A stretch of 64,000 bases of DNA, from positions 5,079,001 to 5,143,000 of the forward strand of contig NZ_CP096563.1 in assembly GCF_023221595.1 (NCBI RefSeq), given 5' to 3'. Under the pieces are notes generated by a model. That model worked only from the letters and a program-made list of their open reading frames with translations, was not told the origin of the DNA and did no database searches. The translations under genes and the position numbers were made by a program. This DNA is from Rhodococcus qingshengii JCM 15477. GTDB taxonomy: Bacteria > Actinomycetota > Actinomycetes > Mycobacteriales > Mycobacteriaceae. The first letter of the stretch is position 1. Every line of letters starts with the position of its first letter. This document shows positions 35,362 to 44,203 of this stretch, piece after piece.

Positions 35362-36749
35362 CCACCGTCGTCGAAACGCCGACCCCCCAAACTCCCGTTC
35401 CACTGAAACTGAGTCTTGCTCTCGGCTCCGGAACCGTTCTTCAAGCGCTGAACTCGTCGATGATTGCCGTGGCAATCGTCCCGATCGCCACATACTTCGG
35501 TTCCAGTTCAGGCACAGCGTGGGTCATCTCGGCCCTCTACATCGCGACTGCGGTCACGGCGCCGGCGGCTGGTCGACTCGGATCGATCCTCGGCGCCAAA
35601 CGCGTCTACCTCGCCGGATTGGGCCTGATCGCTGCCGGATCGATCCTCGGCTCGCTCGCCCCGTCGCTGGGCTGGCTGATCGCCGCACGAATCCTGCTCG
35701 GAATCGGCACGGCGACACAGTATCCGAACGCGATGACCGTCATCCGCGAATACGCTGACCGCCACCGGACTCAAACCCGTTCAGCTATAGCAACACTCAC
35801 CATTTGCGCTCAATCGGTCGTCGCGCTGGGGCCCACTCTCGGCGGGTTGTTGGTCGGCACACTCGGTTGGCAATCGATCATGTGGGTGAACCTCCCACTT
35901 GTCGTCGTCACTGCCGTATGGGTCTTCTTCGCCGCCCCTAGCGACTCCGCCCTGCCCGACCGGGCCGGCGCCGCTGCGTTGTTCAAGTCTCTCGACCCAC
36001 TCGGTATCACCCTGTTTCTGGCTCTGACGACATCGACGATGCTCTTTCTCCTCTCTCTCGCCGAGCACGCGAAGTGGTACCTCGTCCCGTCGACGGCCCT
36101 CTTCGCGTTCCTGTTCGTCTGGTGGGAACGTCGAACGGCCTCGGCGTTCATCGACGTCCGCGCCGTCGTCCGAAACCGCGCACTGAGCATGACTCTCGGC
36201 CGGACCCTGCTGACTTACACAGCGTTCTACTGCATCTTCTTCGGACTCCCCCAGTGGCTACAGGTAGCCCGCGGAATGTCACCGATCAGCGCCGGGCTCT
36301 TCATGCTGCCCGTCGCTGCGGTCGGGATCTTCGCGACCATGTCCGCGTCCAGGGTGTACGGGAAATTCGGCGCACGGATCACCCTCCTGATCGGCACCGC
36401 CGCGTTGGCTGTCGGCGGGATTCTGATCGCCTTTGTCGAATCGAGTTCGACTCCCCTTGTGGCACTCCTGCTGATTGCGGCGATCCTGGGCATTCCCAAC
36501 GGCTTCAACAACATGGGAAACCAGAACCTGATCAACTCGGTGACCACCTCCGCCGACGTCGGAACTGCGATCGGTCTGTACCGAACAATCCAGTACATCG
36601 GCGCCAACCTTGCGGCCGTCGTCATCGAGCTGACCATGCGCGGAACCATCGACGACGCGGGTCTGCATCGCACGGGCGGGACCATCGCCGTCATCGGAAT
36701 CGCCCTTCTGGTGGGGGTGGTGTTTTCACGGACTCTGCGGTCCCGTTAG
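35358..36749 (+). CDS. MFS multidrug efflux transporter (DHA2/EmrB-like)
   Basis: This 463-residue protein has about 14 hydrophobic helices with LNSSMIAVAIVPIATYF in the first, SALYIATAVTAPAAGRLGSILGAKRVYLAG, and GPTLGGLLVGTLGWQSIMWVN, as in DHA2 drug:H+ antiporters. It starts at GTG overlapping the marR stop by four bases. It is likely derepressed when MarR binds the drug substrate. Confidence 0.9.
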   Translation: MTTVVETPTPQTPVPLKLSLALGSGTVLQALNSSMIAVAIVPIATYFGSSSGTAWVISALYIATAVTAPAAGRLGSILGAKRVYLAGLGLIAAGSILGSLAPSLGWLIAARILLGIGTATQYPNAMTVIREYADRHRTQTRSAIATLTICAQSVVALGPTLGGLLVGTLGWQSIMWVNLPLVVVTAVWVFFAAPSDSALPDRAGAAALFKSLDPLGITLFLALTTSTMLFLLSLAEHAKWYLVPSTALFAFLFVWWERRTASAFIDVRAVVRNRALSMTLGRTLLTYTAFYCIFFGLPQWLQVARGMSPISAGLFMLPVAAVGIFATMSASRVYGKFGARITLLIGTAALAVGGILIAFVESSSTPLVALLLIAAILGIPNGFNNMGNQNLINSVTTSADVGTAIGLYRTIQYIGANLAAVVIELTMRGTIDDAGLHRTGGTIAVIGIALLVGVVFSRTLRSR

Positions 36750-36761
36750 ACTCTGCGCCGC

Positions 36762-36834
36762 GCCCCTATAGCTCAGTTGGTAGAGCTACGGACTTTTAAT
36801 CCGCAGGTCGTAGGTTCGAGTCCTACTGGGGGCA
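36762..36834 (+). tRNA. tRNA-Lys (TTT)
   Basis: The cloverleaf has acceptor GCCCCTA/TGGGGGC, D-arm AGCTCAGTTGGTAGAGCT, anticodon loop ACTTTTAAT (anticodon TTT) and T-loop TTCGAGT. No CCA is encoded. It lies 12 bp after the MFS stop. Confidence 0.96.
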
Positions 36835-36841
36835 CAAACAC

Positions 36842-36876
36842 AGACCCGGCGCCTCATTCAGAGGCGCCGGGTCTTG
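36842..36876 (+). terminator. Terminator after tRNA-Lys
   Basis: A perfect 13-bp stem (36842-36854 with 36862-36874) and 7-nt loop lie 7 bp past tRNA-Lys. The T-tract is short (TCTTG). It may also serve the minus-strand hydrolase gene, whose stop is 50 bp away. Confidence 0.8.
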
Positions 36877-36922
36877 TGCATTCGTGCCACATCGATTCGT
36901 GCCACATGAATGCAACAGCAGG

Positions 36923-37771
36923 TCATCGAAGCAGGAACTCGAGGGTCACGCGCTCGAATGCCTCCTTGGCTTCGATCATCACCCAGTGCCCGCAGTTCGG
37001 AAATACATGCAGTTCGGCGTTCGGAATCAGTCGCATCGGAATCATCGGCATGTCCGGTGGACACTGCCGATCATCGAGCCCCCATGTCAGCAAGGTCGGG
37101 CATTGCACCTTGTGCATCATCGACCAGTACGGCGGCACATCCGAGTTGGACATCTGCTGCTGAGCGGCAAAGGCTTTGGATCCGTACATCGCGGTCAATG
37201 CCTGGTGCGAGGCCGGATCGTTGGCCGTTTGCCATCGTTCCTCGATCCGCTCCTCGGTGATCACGGATCTGTCGTAAACCATGCACTCGAGCCAGCGAAC
37301 CAACTTCTCACGGCTGGGAGCGTCGGCGAATTCCTGGAGGAGACGCGTACCTTCGCTCGGGTTCTGACTGAAGATGTTCGGGCCCACGCCTCCGATGGTG
37401 ACCAATCTGCGGACGCGGTCAGGGAACCTCATCGCGACGTTGACCCCGACAACTCCGCCCATCGAATTGCCGATCATCGCAGCGGATTCGATTCCCAGCG
37501 CATCCATGAATCGAACCACCGCCGAGGTTGCCGTGAGAACTGGATGACCGTCGACGGCATCGCTCACGCCGAACCCCGGGAACTCCAGGAGGTAGCAGTG
37601 GAAGTGCTTTGCGAACACCTCGAGGTTCCCCCGATAGTTCCGCCAACCACTCACACCGATCCCTGAGCCGTGCAACAGGATCAACGGCGGACCATCGCCC
37701 GCCTCGTGATAGCGCAAAGTCCCCTTGTCAGTAGCGACTTCGCGTTTGGTCCCCTCATAGGTCACGTCCAT
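36923..37771 (-). CDS. Alpha/beta hydrolase (meta-cleavage-product hydrolase-like)
   Basis: This 282-residue protein has the oxyanion block LILLHGSGIGVSGWRNYRGNLEVF, the nucleophile Ser103 in GNSMGG, an acid in WGLDDRQCP and the catalytic His in PNCGHWVMIEAKEAF. This pattern is like BphD/HsaD C-C hydrolases of aromatic and steroid degradation. No ring-cleavage dioxygenase is near, so the substrate is open. ATG 37771 is preferred over GTG 37774. Confidence 0.87.
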   Translation of the reverse strand: MDVTYEGTKREVATDKGTLRYHEAGDGPPLILLHGSGIGVSGWRNYRGNLEVFAKHFHCYLLEFPGFGVSDAVDGHPVLTATSAVVRFMDALGIESAAMIGNSMGGVVGVNVAMRFPDRVRRLVTIGGVGPNIFSQNPSEGTRLLQEFADAPSREKLVRWLECMVYDRSVITEERIEERWQTANDPASHQALTAMYGSKAFAAQQQMSNSDVPPYWSMMHKVQCPTLLTWGLDDRQCPPDMPMIPMRLIPNAELHVFPNCGHWVMIEAKEAFERVTLEFLLR

Positions 37772-37833
37772 CACGCAAGATTAGAACGTGTTACAGATCC
37801 AGGACGGCTGATTGCGGAACTTCGCAACCACCG

Positions 37834-38088
37834 TCAGAAGCATCCCCCGCTGCCTCGACGCCCACTGCGATTCGTGGACTTCTGCTTGCTCGGTTTCGAC
37901 TTCCCCGTCCCGGCCTTCACACACCGGTTGGGGCGCCGCACCTGCTCGAAGTGCCCGGCGCTCACCACATGACCGGCCACGCTGACCTTGACCGGCGCGT
38001 CCGCGCGGGCGGTTCCGACTTGCGCCGATCCCAACGTCAGGGCGCAAGCAGCCACAACGACCAGCGCTACCTTCTTCGAGATCTTCAT
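37834..38088 (-). CDS. Small secreted basic protein
   Basis: This 84-residue protein begins MKISKKVALVVVAACALTLGSAQVGTARADAP, a good Sec signal peptide with cleavage after ARA. The mature part of about 55 residues is basic, with two cysteines (one near the C-terminal end). I recognise no family. It lies 62 bp after the hydrolase start on the same strand. The 273-bp stretch upstream, to 38361, shows no gene. Confidence 0.5.
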   Translation of the reverse strand: MKISKKVALVVVAACALTLGSAQVGTARADAPVKVSVAGHVVSAGHFEQVRRPNRCVKAGTGKSKPSKQKSTNRSGRRGSGGCF

Positions 38089-38361
38089 ATGCACGGCCAC
38101 TTCGACACGGGTCCACTCCAGATGCTGAACGGGTGCGCGCACCGAAGGAACACGCTCGGCGTCGACGATATTCAGTCAGGGTGGCCGGCCGCGATCCTTT
38201 TGCTCACCAGCATCTGAACAGTCGACGACAAAAGTTTTGGCGGCACGTCAACATCCCGAGGGCGTCAACGAGCCGACGCCCAACGTACGCACCGTTACTG
38301 AGAAATCCGTAAATCCGGGCAACCACACAGCGACGGGCGTGGACGTTCGCGTTTGGACTCG

Positions 38362-38904
38362 CTAAGCCACAATCAAACGCCGAACCGCCTCGACTGCCGC
38401 CTCCCGACGTCGAGGGATGGAACGAGACGACTTGAGCGCGAGCATCCGGGCGATATCCGTGATCAGCAGGATCAACTCCGTGGGATTCCACGCGGGGTCG
38501 ATGTGCCCCTCGAGCTGCCCCTTGCGGATTTCCGCAACTTTAGGCCGGAAGGTCTTGCTTCGTATGTCGTCCTCGCTCATGACGTCCGGCGCTTCGAGAT
38601 CCGCCCATTGCTGCAATCGGGCGTTCTCGGGATGGGCAACGTAGTTGTCGAAGAGGCGACCTGCATAGCCCGGCAAGTCGTCACCTCGAAGTGCTGTCTC
38701 CGCTGTTGTTTCGGACGTCCACTGTTCGGTCACGGCAGCGAACAACTCTTCCTTGCTTGCGAAGTACGCATAGAGACGGTCTTTGCTGGCACGCGCTTGC
38801 GCGGCGATCCGATTGATCCGCGCGCCGGCCAGCCCGTACGTGGCAAATTCGTCCTTTGCGGCCGCCAGAATGCGGTCCCTCGTAGCTTCCCCTGCTGAGC
38901 GCAT
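38362..38904 (-). CDS. TetR-family transcriptional regulator
   Basis: This 180-residue protein has a TetR domain (ATRDRILAAAKDEFATYGLAGARINRIAAQARASKDRLYAYFASKEELF). It is divergent from the DUF4334-alcohol dehydrogenase pair with 121 bp between starts, and may repress it. ATG 38904 is preferred over GTG 38910. The ligand is unknown. Confidence 0.88.
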   Translation of the reverse strand: MRSAGEATRDRILAAAKDEFATYGLAGARINRIAAQARASKDRLYAYFASKEELFAAVTEQWTSETTAETALRGDDLPGYAGRLFDNYVAHPENARLQQWADLEAPDVMSEDDIRSKTFRPKVAEIRKGQLEGHIDPAWNPTELILLITDIARMLALKSSRSIPRRREAAVEAVRRLIVA

Positions 38905-39025
38905 GTTCACAGCCTAGAACGAATCGACCGTTGCCGAACCATCCGGTTCGGCGTAGCGTGCAGAGTTGACGAACAATTTGGTTCGCGAACAAGTCGTGCC
39001 ACTTACCGTCAACTCGAGGAGAGAC

Positions 39026-39499
39026 ATGAATCTCGACGAAGCCCGAACTGCTTTCGCCCGGCTCCGTGCTGCGGAAAGTGGTGTATCACCAGCAGAACTC
39101 GACGAAGTGTGGGCCGCGCTGGAAACCGTCGCCGCCGAAGAAATCCTCGGCGAGTGGAAGGGTGACGACTTCGCCACCGGTCACCGTCTTCACGAAAAGC
39201 TGTCCGCGAGCCGCTGGTACGGCAAGACTTTCAATTCCGTCGAGGATGCCAAGCCGTTGATCTGCCGAGACGAAGACGGAAATCTCTATTCCGACGTCAA
39301 GAGCGGCAATGGCGAGGCAAGTCTGTGGAACATCGAGTTTCGTGGCGAAGTCACGGCAACGATGGTCTACGACGGTGCGCCGATCTTCGACCACTTCAAG
39401 AAAGTCGACGATTCGACGCTCATGGGCATCATGAACGGCAAATCGGCGTTGGTTCTCGACGGCGGACAGCACTACTACTTCCTGCTCGAGCGAGCGTGA
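39026..39499 (+). CDS. GXWXG/DUF4334 protein
   Basis: This 157-residue protein has the LGEWKGDDFATGH segment (GXWXG motif) and the DUF4334 region LWNIEFRGEVTATMVYDGAPIFDHFKKVDD with MGIMNGK. The function of this family is not established. GAGGAGAG precedes the ATG. Its stop overlaps a GTG that can start the downstream alcohol dehydrogenase, suggesting a joint task. Confidence 0.85.
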   Translation: MNLDEARTAFARLRAAESGVSPAELDEVWAALETVAAEEILGEWKGDDFATGHRLHEKLSASRWYGKTFNSVEDAKPLICRDEDGNLYSDVKSGNGEASLWNIEFRGEVTATMVYDGAPIFDHFKKVDDSTLMGIMNGKSALVLDGGQHYYFLLERA

Positions 39500-40617
39500 T
39501 TCGCGCCGAACAGAATTCGACGTCCGCCATGCAGATGACAGCGGCGCTCTCACACGGCCCGCACTCCCCCTTCACACTCGACACCGTTGAAATCGACGAA
39601 CCCCGCGCAGACGAGATCCTGGTTCACATCGTCGCTACAGGCCTGTGCCACACAGATTTGTTCACGAAGTCGGTGGTACCGGAAAGGCTCGGCCCCTGCG
39701 TGTTCGGGCACGAAGGGGCGGGGGTGGTCGAGGCCGTCGGCTCGTCGATCGACAGCATTGCGCCCGGTGATCACGTGTTGCTGAGCTACCGCAGTTGCGG
39801 TGTGTGCAGGCAGTGTCTCAGCGGCCATCGGGCGTACTGCGAAAGCTCACACGCGCTCAACAGCTCTGGCGCACGCACCGACGGCTCGACGCCGATCCGG
39901 CGAAGCGGAACTCCGATACGGTCCGCCTTCTTCGGCCAGTCCAGCTTCGCGGAATACGTCATCGCCTCTGCCGACAACACCGTCGTCGTCGATCCTGCGG
40001 TGGACCTGACCGTCGCGGCTCCGCTCGGCTGCGGGTTTCAAACCGGCGCGGGTGCCGTGCTGAATCTACTTCGCCCCGAGCCCGACTCGACGTTTGCCGT
40101 TTTCGGGGCAGGCAGCGTCGGACTCGCAGCGCTGCTGGCGGCGAGGGCTGCCGGCGTTTCCACCCTGGTCGCCGTGGACCCCGTTGCGCAGCGGCGCGAA
40201 CTCGCCGAGGAATTCGGCGCCGTCACTGTCGATCCCTCGAATGAAGATGCGACCGACGCGGTCCGCGCCGCCACCGACGGAGGTTCGACACATTCCCTCG
40301 ACACCACCGGAATCGGCTCCGTGATCAATCAAGCCGTCACATCACTTCGAGCACGGGGAACACTGGCGGTAGTCGGACTCGGAGCGTCCACGGTCGAGAT
40401 GAACATGGCCGACATCATGCTGAGCGGAAAGACAATTCGAGGATGCATCGAAGGAGAGTCGGAAGTCTCGACGTTCATCCCCGAACTCGTCGAACTCTTC
40501 ACTGGTGGCCGGTTTCCGATCGACCGCTTGGTGACGCGCTACGCCTTCTCCGACATCAACAAAGCCGTCGAAGATCAAGCGTCGGGGCGCGTCATCAAAC
40601 CCGTTCTCGTGTGGTGA
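39496..40617 (+). CDS. Zinc-dependent alcohol dehydrogenase (MDR family)
   Basis: This 373-residue protein has the catalytic zinc ligands Cys51 (GLCHTD), His72 (GHEGAG) and a Cys in LGCGFQTG, a structural zinc set Cys101, Cys104, Cys107, Cys115, and the nucleotide-binding GAGSVGLAALLAARAAG. It resembles aryl- or benzyl-alcohol dehydrogenases. The GTG at 39496 overlaps the previous stop (GTGA); ATG 39529 is the alternative, without a good ribosome binding site. Likely substrates are aromatic or terpene alcohols; this is inference. Confidence 0.9.
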   Translation: MIRAEQNSTSAMQMTAALSHGPHSPFTLDTVEIDEPRADEILVHIVATGLCHTDLFTKSVVPERLGPCVFGHEGAGVVEAVGSSIDSIAPGDHVLLSYRSCGVCRQCLSGHRAYCESSHALNSSGARTDGSTPIRRSGTPIRSAFFGQSSFAEYVIASADNTVVVDPAVDLTVAAPLGCGFQTGAGAVLNLLRPEPDSTFAVFGAGSVGLAALLAARAAGVSTLVAVDPVAQRRELAEEFGAVTVDPSNEDATDAVRAATDGGSTHSLDTTGIGSVINQAVTSLRARGTLAVVGLGASTVEMNMADIMLSGKTIRGCIEGESEVSTFIPELVELFTGGRFPIDRLVTRYAFSDINKAVEDQASGRVIKPVLVW

Positions 40618-40701
40618 GGGGCGAAATGTCTCATTCGTCGACCCGACGGAATTCGCCCTAGACTGCGCTCCTGCACTAGACGTCGGAGCAAGGTGGGGAC
40701 G

Positions 40702-41901
40702 ATGACAGAACACACCAGTACGGGCGCGGGCCACGGCCGGGCCGTTATGCCGATCATCCGGATGCGCGCACGCAGCCGCGACGAGAACCATCGCGCATCG
40801 ACACCACTCGAACTGTTCTTCGACCTGTGTTTCGTGGTTGCAGCCGCACAGGCCGGAGTTCAACTGGTGCATGCTGTTGCCGAGGGCCACTACGCCGACG
40901 GCATCGCCGGCTATATGTTCGTCTTCTTCGCGCTGTGGTGGGCGTGGGTGAACTTCACCTGGTTCGCGTCTGCCTACGACACGGACGACGTCCCCTACCG
41001 GGTCGCGACCTTCGTACAGATTTGTGGCGTGCTCGTCTTCGCCGCCGGAATCCCCGACGCATTCGACGGAACCGACCGTACGACGGCCATCGTCGGCTAC
41101 CTCATCATGCGAATTGCGCTCACCTGCCAATGGCTTCGAGCCGCCAGCGGTGAATCCGGTGCAGCGCGAACGACTGCTCTGCAATATGCCGCCGGGCTCG
41201 TGATCGTCCAGGCCGGCTGGATCGTGCTGCTCCTGATGCCGGCGTCGGCGTGGATTCCGGGCTTCTTCGTTCTCATGATCGCCGAACTCGCGGTGCCGGC
41301 GATCGCCGAACGCAACCACCAGACGCCGTGGCACCCGCATCACATCGCCGAACGCTACGGCCTCTTCACCATCATCATGCTCGGCGAAACCATCGCTGCC
41401 GCCACCATCGCGGTCCAATCCGGCATCCGGGATTTCGACGCCGCCGATCTACTGATTCCGATTGCCGTCGGCGGAGTTCTGATCGTGTTCTCCGCGTTGT
41501 GGATCTACTTCGCCGTCCCGATCCACGAGTACCTCGCAGACCAAGGCAATCGCGCCGTCCTGTTGTGGGGATACGGGCACTACTTCGTATTCGGATCCGC
41601 TGCGGCCATCGGCGCCGGCATCGAAGTAGCCGTCGAGGAAGCAGTTGGCGAAGCGCACATTTCGACGTTCGCAGCATCTGCCGCGGTCACGATTCCGGCC
41701 GCGATGTTCCTGATCTTCGTGTGGCTCATGCATTCACGCCACTTCAAGCGCGACAGGATCGAGCAGGCCGTTCTACCGGTGAGTGCAATCCTGGTTCTCG
41801 CCTGCACATTTGCCGGACACTGGGCTGTCCCGCTCGCTGGACTGGTGGCGGCGGGAACCGTCGGAGTCGGTGTCGGCCTGAGTACTCGGTCGAAGAGCTG
41901 A
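40702..41901 (+). CDS. Low-temperature-requirement A (LtrA) family membrane protein
   Basis: This 399-residue protein has about 11 membrane helices. It shows LtrA hallmarks near the N-terminus (TPLELFFDLCFVVAAAQ, WWAWVNFTWFASAYDTDD) and later ERYGLFTIIMLGETIAAA. The family takes its name from Listeria cold growth, but its molecular role is unclear. AAGGTGGGG precedes the ATG. Confidence 0.9.
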   Translation: MTEHTSTGAGHGRAVMPIIRMRARSRDENHRASTPLELFFDLCFVVAAAQAGVQLVHAVAEGHYADGIAGYMFVFFALWWAWVNFTWFASAYDTDDVPYRVATFVQICGVLVFAAGIPDAFDGTDRTTAIVGYLIMRIALTCQWLRAASGESGAARTTALQYAAGLVIVQAGWIVLLLMPASAWIPGFFVLMIAELAVPAIAERNHQTPWHPHHIAERYGLFTIIMLGETIAAATIAVQSGIRDFDAADLLIPIAVGGVLIVFSALWIYFAVPIHEYLADQGNRAVLLWGYGHYFVFGSAAAIGAGIEVAVEEAVGEAHISTFAASAAVTIPAAMFLIFVWLMHSRHFKRDRIEQAVLPVSAILVLACTFAGHWAVPLAGLVAAGTVGVGVGLSTRSKS

Positions 41902-41902
41902 C

Positions 41903-42487
41903 TCAGATTTCCGGAGCCGGAGCCTCGCCCTTGCTCTGCGGCTCGTGCTGCTTGAGCTCACCGCGCATCTTGTCGAGATCCTTTCCACGCTTTTTGTACA
42001 TGTAGCCGAGCGCGACAAGTCCAAGGAACAACGCAACGCCCAGGACGGCACCGACAACGGATGCTCCGCGGAATCCCGGGCCGTCGACGTCGAGGATCCG
42101 CTCGCCCGCATGCGCAGCGTTGTTGTTGCCGAGAACAACTGTCAGAGAGAGCAGATTCGGCAGCGCGAAGATCACACCCAACGCGAGAGCCGTGATCTGC
42201 ATGATTCGAGCATGCTTGCGCTTGCGCACCTGCCAGACCGCCCGGAAGAAGATGAGCGGGACCAGGGTGCACACGAGACCGAACAGCAGCCCCCACGCGA
42301 TTCCGGCGCTGAAACTGCCGTTCGCCAACGACGCAATGCGCTGCGCCCACCAACGCGGAAGGAAGGCGGCAAGGATGAAGTAAGCGATGACCAGGACCAC
42401 CGCCATCACTGCGATCCCGATGGCCTTCTTCGCCCACGGCGGCATGCCCGGTTTTGCGGTGGCCGGTGAAGTTTCCGGTGTCGTCAT
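41903..42487 (-). CDS. Conserved membrane protein, four helices
   Basis: This 194-residue protein has about four hydrophobic segments after a Pro-rich start (TTPETSPATAKPGMPPWAKKAIG) and a charged C-terminal tail (GKDLDKMRGELKQHEP). It looks like a conserved actinobacterial permease-like protein; I recognise no function. It converges on ltrA with one base between stops. Confidence 0.7.
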   Translation of the reverse strand: MTTPETSPATAKPGMPPWAKKAIGIAVMAVVLVIAYFILAAFLPRWWAQRIASLANGSFSAGIAWGLLFGLVCTLVPLIFFRAVWQVRKRKHARIMQITALALGVIFALPNLLSLTVVLGNNNAAHAGERILDVDGPGFRGASVVGAVLGVALFLGLVALGYMYKKRGKDLDKMRGELKQHEPQSKGEAPAPEI

Positions 42488-42532
42488 GACAATTCCTCGT
42501 CTAGTCGGCGTCTGTACTGACGAATCTATCCG

Positions 42533-42910
42533 TTACGGGCGTTCCTCATCCGCATCGAGAACGATCCGGGCAAGCCGCTTCGGCGCAACGAGGGTGAACG
42601 AGGTGTAGATCCACTCCTCCAGTTGCGACCATTTCTCCTCGGAAACGTCGGTGCCGATGTCGAGTGCAACCCACCCGTGTCGACCGAGTCCATAGCCCGC
42701 AGCACTTGCGCCTGGTTCGGTGGCCACCACCGCTTCGGCTTCCTCCTTGCTCAGCTTGACGGTCAAGGAGGTGGCTTCGACGTTGCAGAACACGAAGTTC
42801 TTGCCGCGGACCCGGAACGTCGGGTGGCCGTCCCACGCTTCGATGTCGACGCGCTCCGCTTCCGGCAGCGACAGCGAGATCTCTTCGAGTCGACGCATGT
42901 TGTCGGGCAT
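42533..42910 (-). CDS. MmcQ/YjbR-family DNA-binding-like protein
   Basis: This 125-residue protein has LSLPEAERVDIEAWDGHPTFRVRGKNFVFC and GLGRHGWVALDI, typical of the MmcQ/YjbR CyaY-like fold family. Members are often annotated as DNA-binding but the function is not established. It is upstream of the membrane protein gene by 45 bp. Confidence 0.82.
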   Translation of the reverse strand: MPDNMRRLEEISLSLPEAERVDIEAWDGHPTFRVRGKNFVFCNVEATSLTVKLSKEEAEAVVATEPGASAAGYGLGRHGWVALDIGTDVSEEKWSQLEEWIYTSFTLVAPKRLARIVLDADEERP

Positions 42911-43009
42911 GGAGACGATTCTGCACGCTCGATACCGAGCTTGACACCCGCGACACAGCTAGGCTCGGCGACGACCGCGTCACCGAACTCCGAACACAGG
43001 GAGACTGGC

Positions 43010-43456
43010 ATGCGCACGTTAGTTCATCTCGTTCTGCTCATTTGTGGAATCGCCGTTGCCGTCGGCTCGTTCATGTACGTACTGGCCGGGGTCAAACCCG
43101 ACAACGTTCGCCTCGAGGACCTGCGGGACGGCTTTCCGGCCGGGTGGGCAATCGAGCAACTCGGCGATCAGTCCGTGACCTTCTACCGGTCGATGGCGAT
43201 ACTTCTGCTCGCCGCCGCCGTATTGATTCTGATCGCCGCATTGTTCGGTTCTCGCATCGCAGCATGGATCGGAATTATCGTGGGATTGGGGACTCTTGGC
43301 ACGTTCTACTACCGCGTGAACGATCAGTTCGACAATGTCATCAGGGAAAACTACTCCACGATCCTGACAAATCAGACAGGATTCATTCTGACGGCCGGCG
43401 GACTGATTCTCGCTCTCCTAGCGTGCCTGGTCCCCCGCGAGAAGACCCGAGCCTGA
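43010..43456 (+). CDS. Small membrane protein, four helices
   Basis: This 148-residue protein has four hydrophobic segments (LVHLVLLICGIAVAVGSFMYVLAG at the N-terminus; LLLAAAVLILIAAL, AAWIGIIVGLGTLGTFYY and FILTAGGLILALLACLV later). I recognise no family. CAGGGAGA is upstream of the ATG. It is divergent from the YjbR-like gene. Confidence 0.7.
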   Translation: MRTLVHLVLLICGIAVAVGSFMYVLAGVKPDNVRLEDLRDGFPAGWAIEQLGDQSVTFYRSMAILLLAAAVLILIAALFGSRIAAWIGIIVGLGTLGTFYYRVNDQFDNVIRENYSTILTNQTGFILTAGGLILALLACLVPREKTRA

Positions 43457-43555
43457 CCGCTCGGCAACCGGAGGGTTACCGTCGACGCCGACATTCACTA
43501 GTGTCTGCAACAGCCGGGTACTGACGAGTAGTACCCCAGAAGAGGTAGGGCATCA

Positions 43556-44146
43556 ATGGCATCGCTTGACGACCTTCTATCCCAGATCCCCATCGACCAG
43601 ATCGCGCAGCAACTCGGCGTCGACCAGGCAACTGCCGAATCGGCGGTCAAGACTGCACTTCCGACCCTCGTCGGTGGCCTCGGCGCCAACGCGCAGGATC
43701 CCGCCGGTGCAGCCTCGCTGGAAAGCGCGTTGCAGTCTCACGCCGACACCAGCCTTCTCGACGACGGCGTCGACATCAGCAAAGTCGACACCGCTGACGG
43801 TCAGAAGATCGTCTCGAACATCTTCGGCGGCAACACCGATCAGGTCGCCAGCGCACTGGGCGGTGTCGGTGGCGGCGGTGGAAACGATCTGGTGAAGCAG
43901 TTGCTGCCGATCCTCGCTCCCATCGTCCTGGCTTACCTCGCCAAGCAGTTCACCGGTGGCGGTGCCGGCGCGCAGACTCAGGCCTCCGGTGGCGGCGGGC
44001 TCGGGGATCTCCTCGGCGGAATTCTCGGCGGCGGCGGCAATTCCGGCGGCGGCATCGGCGGAGCACTCGGCGGCATCCTGGGTGGATCCGGTGGCGGCGG
44101 CCTCGGAGACCTGCTCGGCGGCCTCCTCGGCGGCGGCAAGAAGTAA
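43556..44146 (+). CDS. DUF937 protein with Gly-rich C-terminus
   Basis: This 196-residue protein has a DUF937 (YidB-like) domain: LDDLLSQIPIDQIAQQLGVDQATAESAVKTALPTLVGGL and IFGGNTDQVASALG. The C-terminal 60 residues are a repetitive Gly-rich tail built from GLGDLLGGILGG-like units. The function is unknown; such tails resemble disordered or self-associating segments. Confidence 0.87.
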   Translation: MASLDDLLSQIPIDQIAQQLGVDQATAESAVKTALPTLVGGLGANAQDPAGAASLESALQSHADTSLLDDGVDISKVDTADGQKIVSNIFGGNTDQVASALGGVGGGGGNDLVKQLLPILAPIVLAYLAKQFTGGGAGAQTQASGGGGLGDLLGGILGGGGNSGGGIGGALGGILGGSGGGGLGDLLGGLLGGGKK

Positions 44147-44162
44147 GACGCTCGACAGATTC

Positions 44163-44198
44163 GCACTGCGGCGATCCCGTTCGGGATCGCCGCAGTGC
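44163..44198. terminator. Bidirectional terminator
   Basis: A perfect 16-bp stem (44163-44178 with 44183-44198) and a GTTC loop lie between the convergent DUF937 and MFS genes. Confidence 0.85.
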
Positions 44199-44203
44199 TC
44201 GGT

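Noticed and set aside
33211..36876. tRNA-associated integration site for a mobile element
   Set aside because: No integrase, no direct repeat of a tRNA 3' end, and ordinary chromosomal genes on both sides.
42941..42965. TTGACA ... TAGGCT as a promoter for the small membrane protein at 43010
   Set aside because: The spacer is only 13 nt, too short for a standard sigma-A promoter.
43960..44140. Gly-codon repeats as a possible DNA repeat array
   Set aside because: They are the coding sequence of the Gly-rich tail of the DUF937 protein, in frame throughout.
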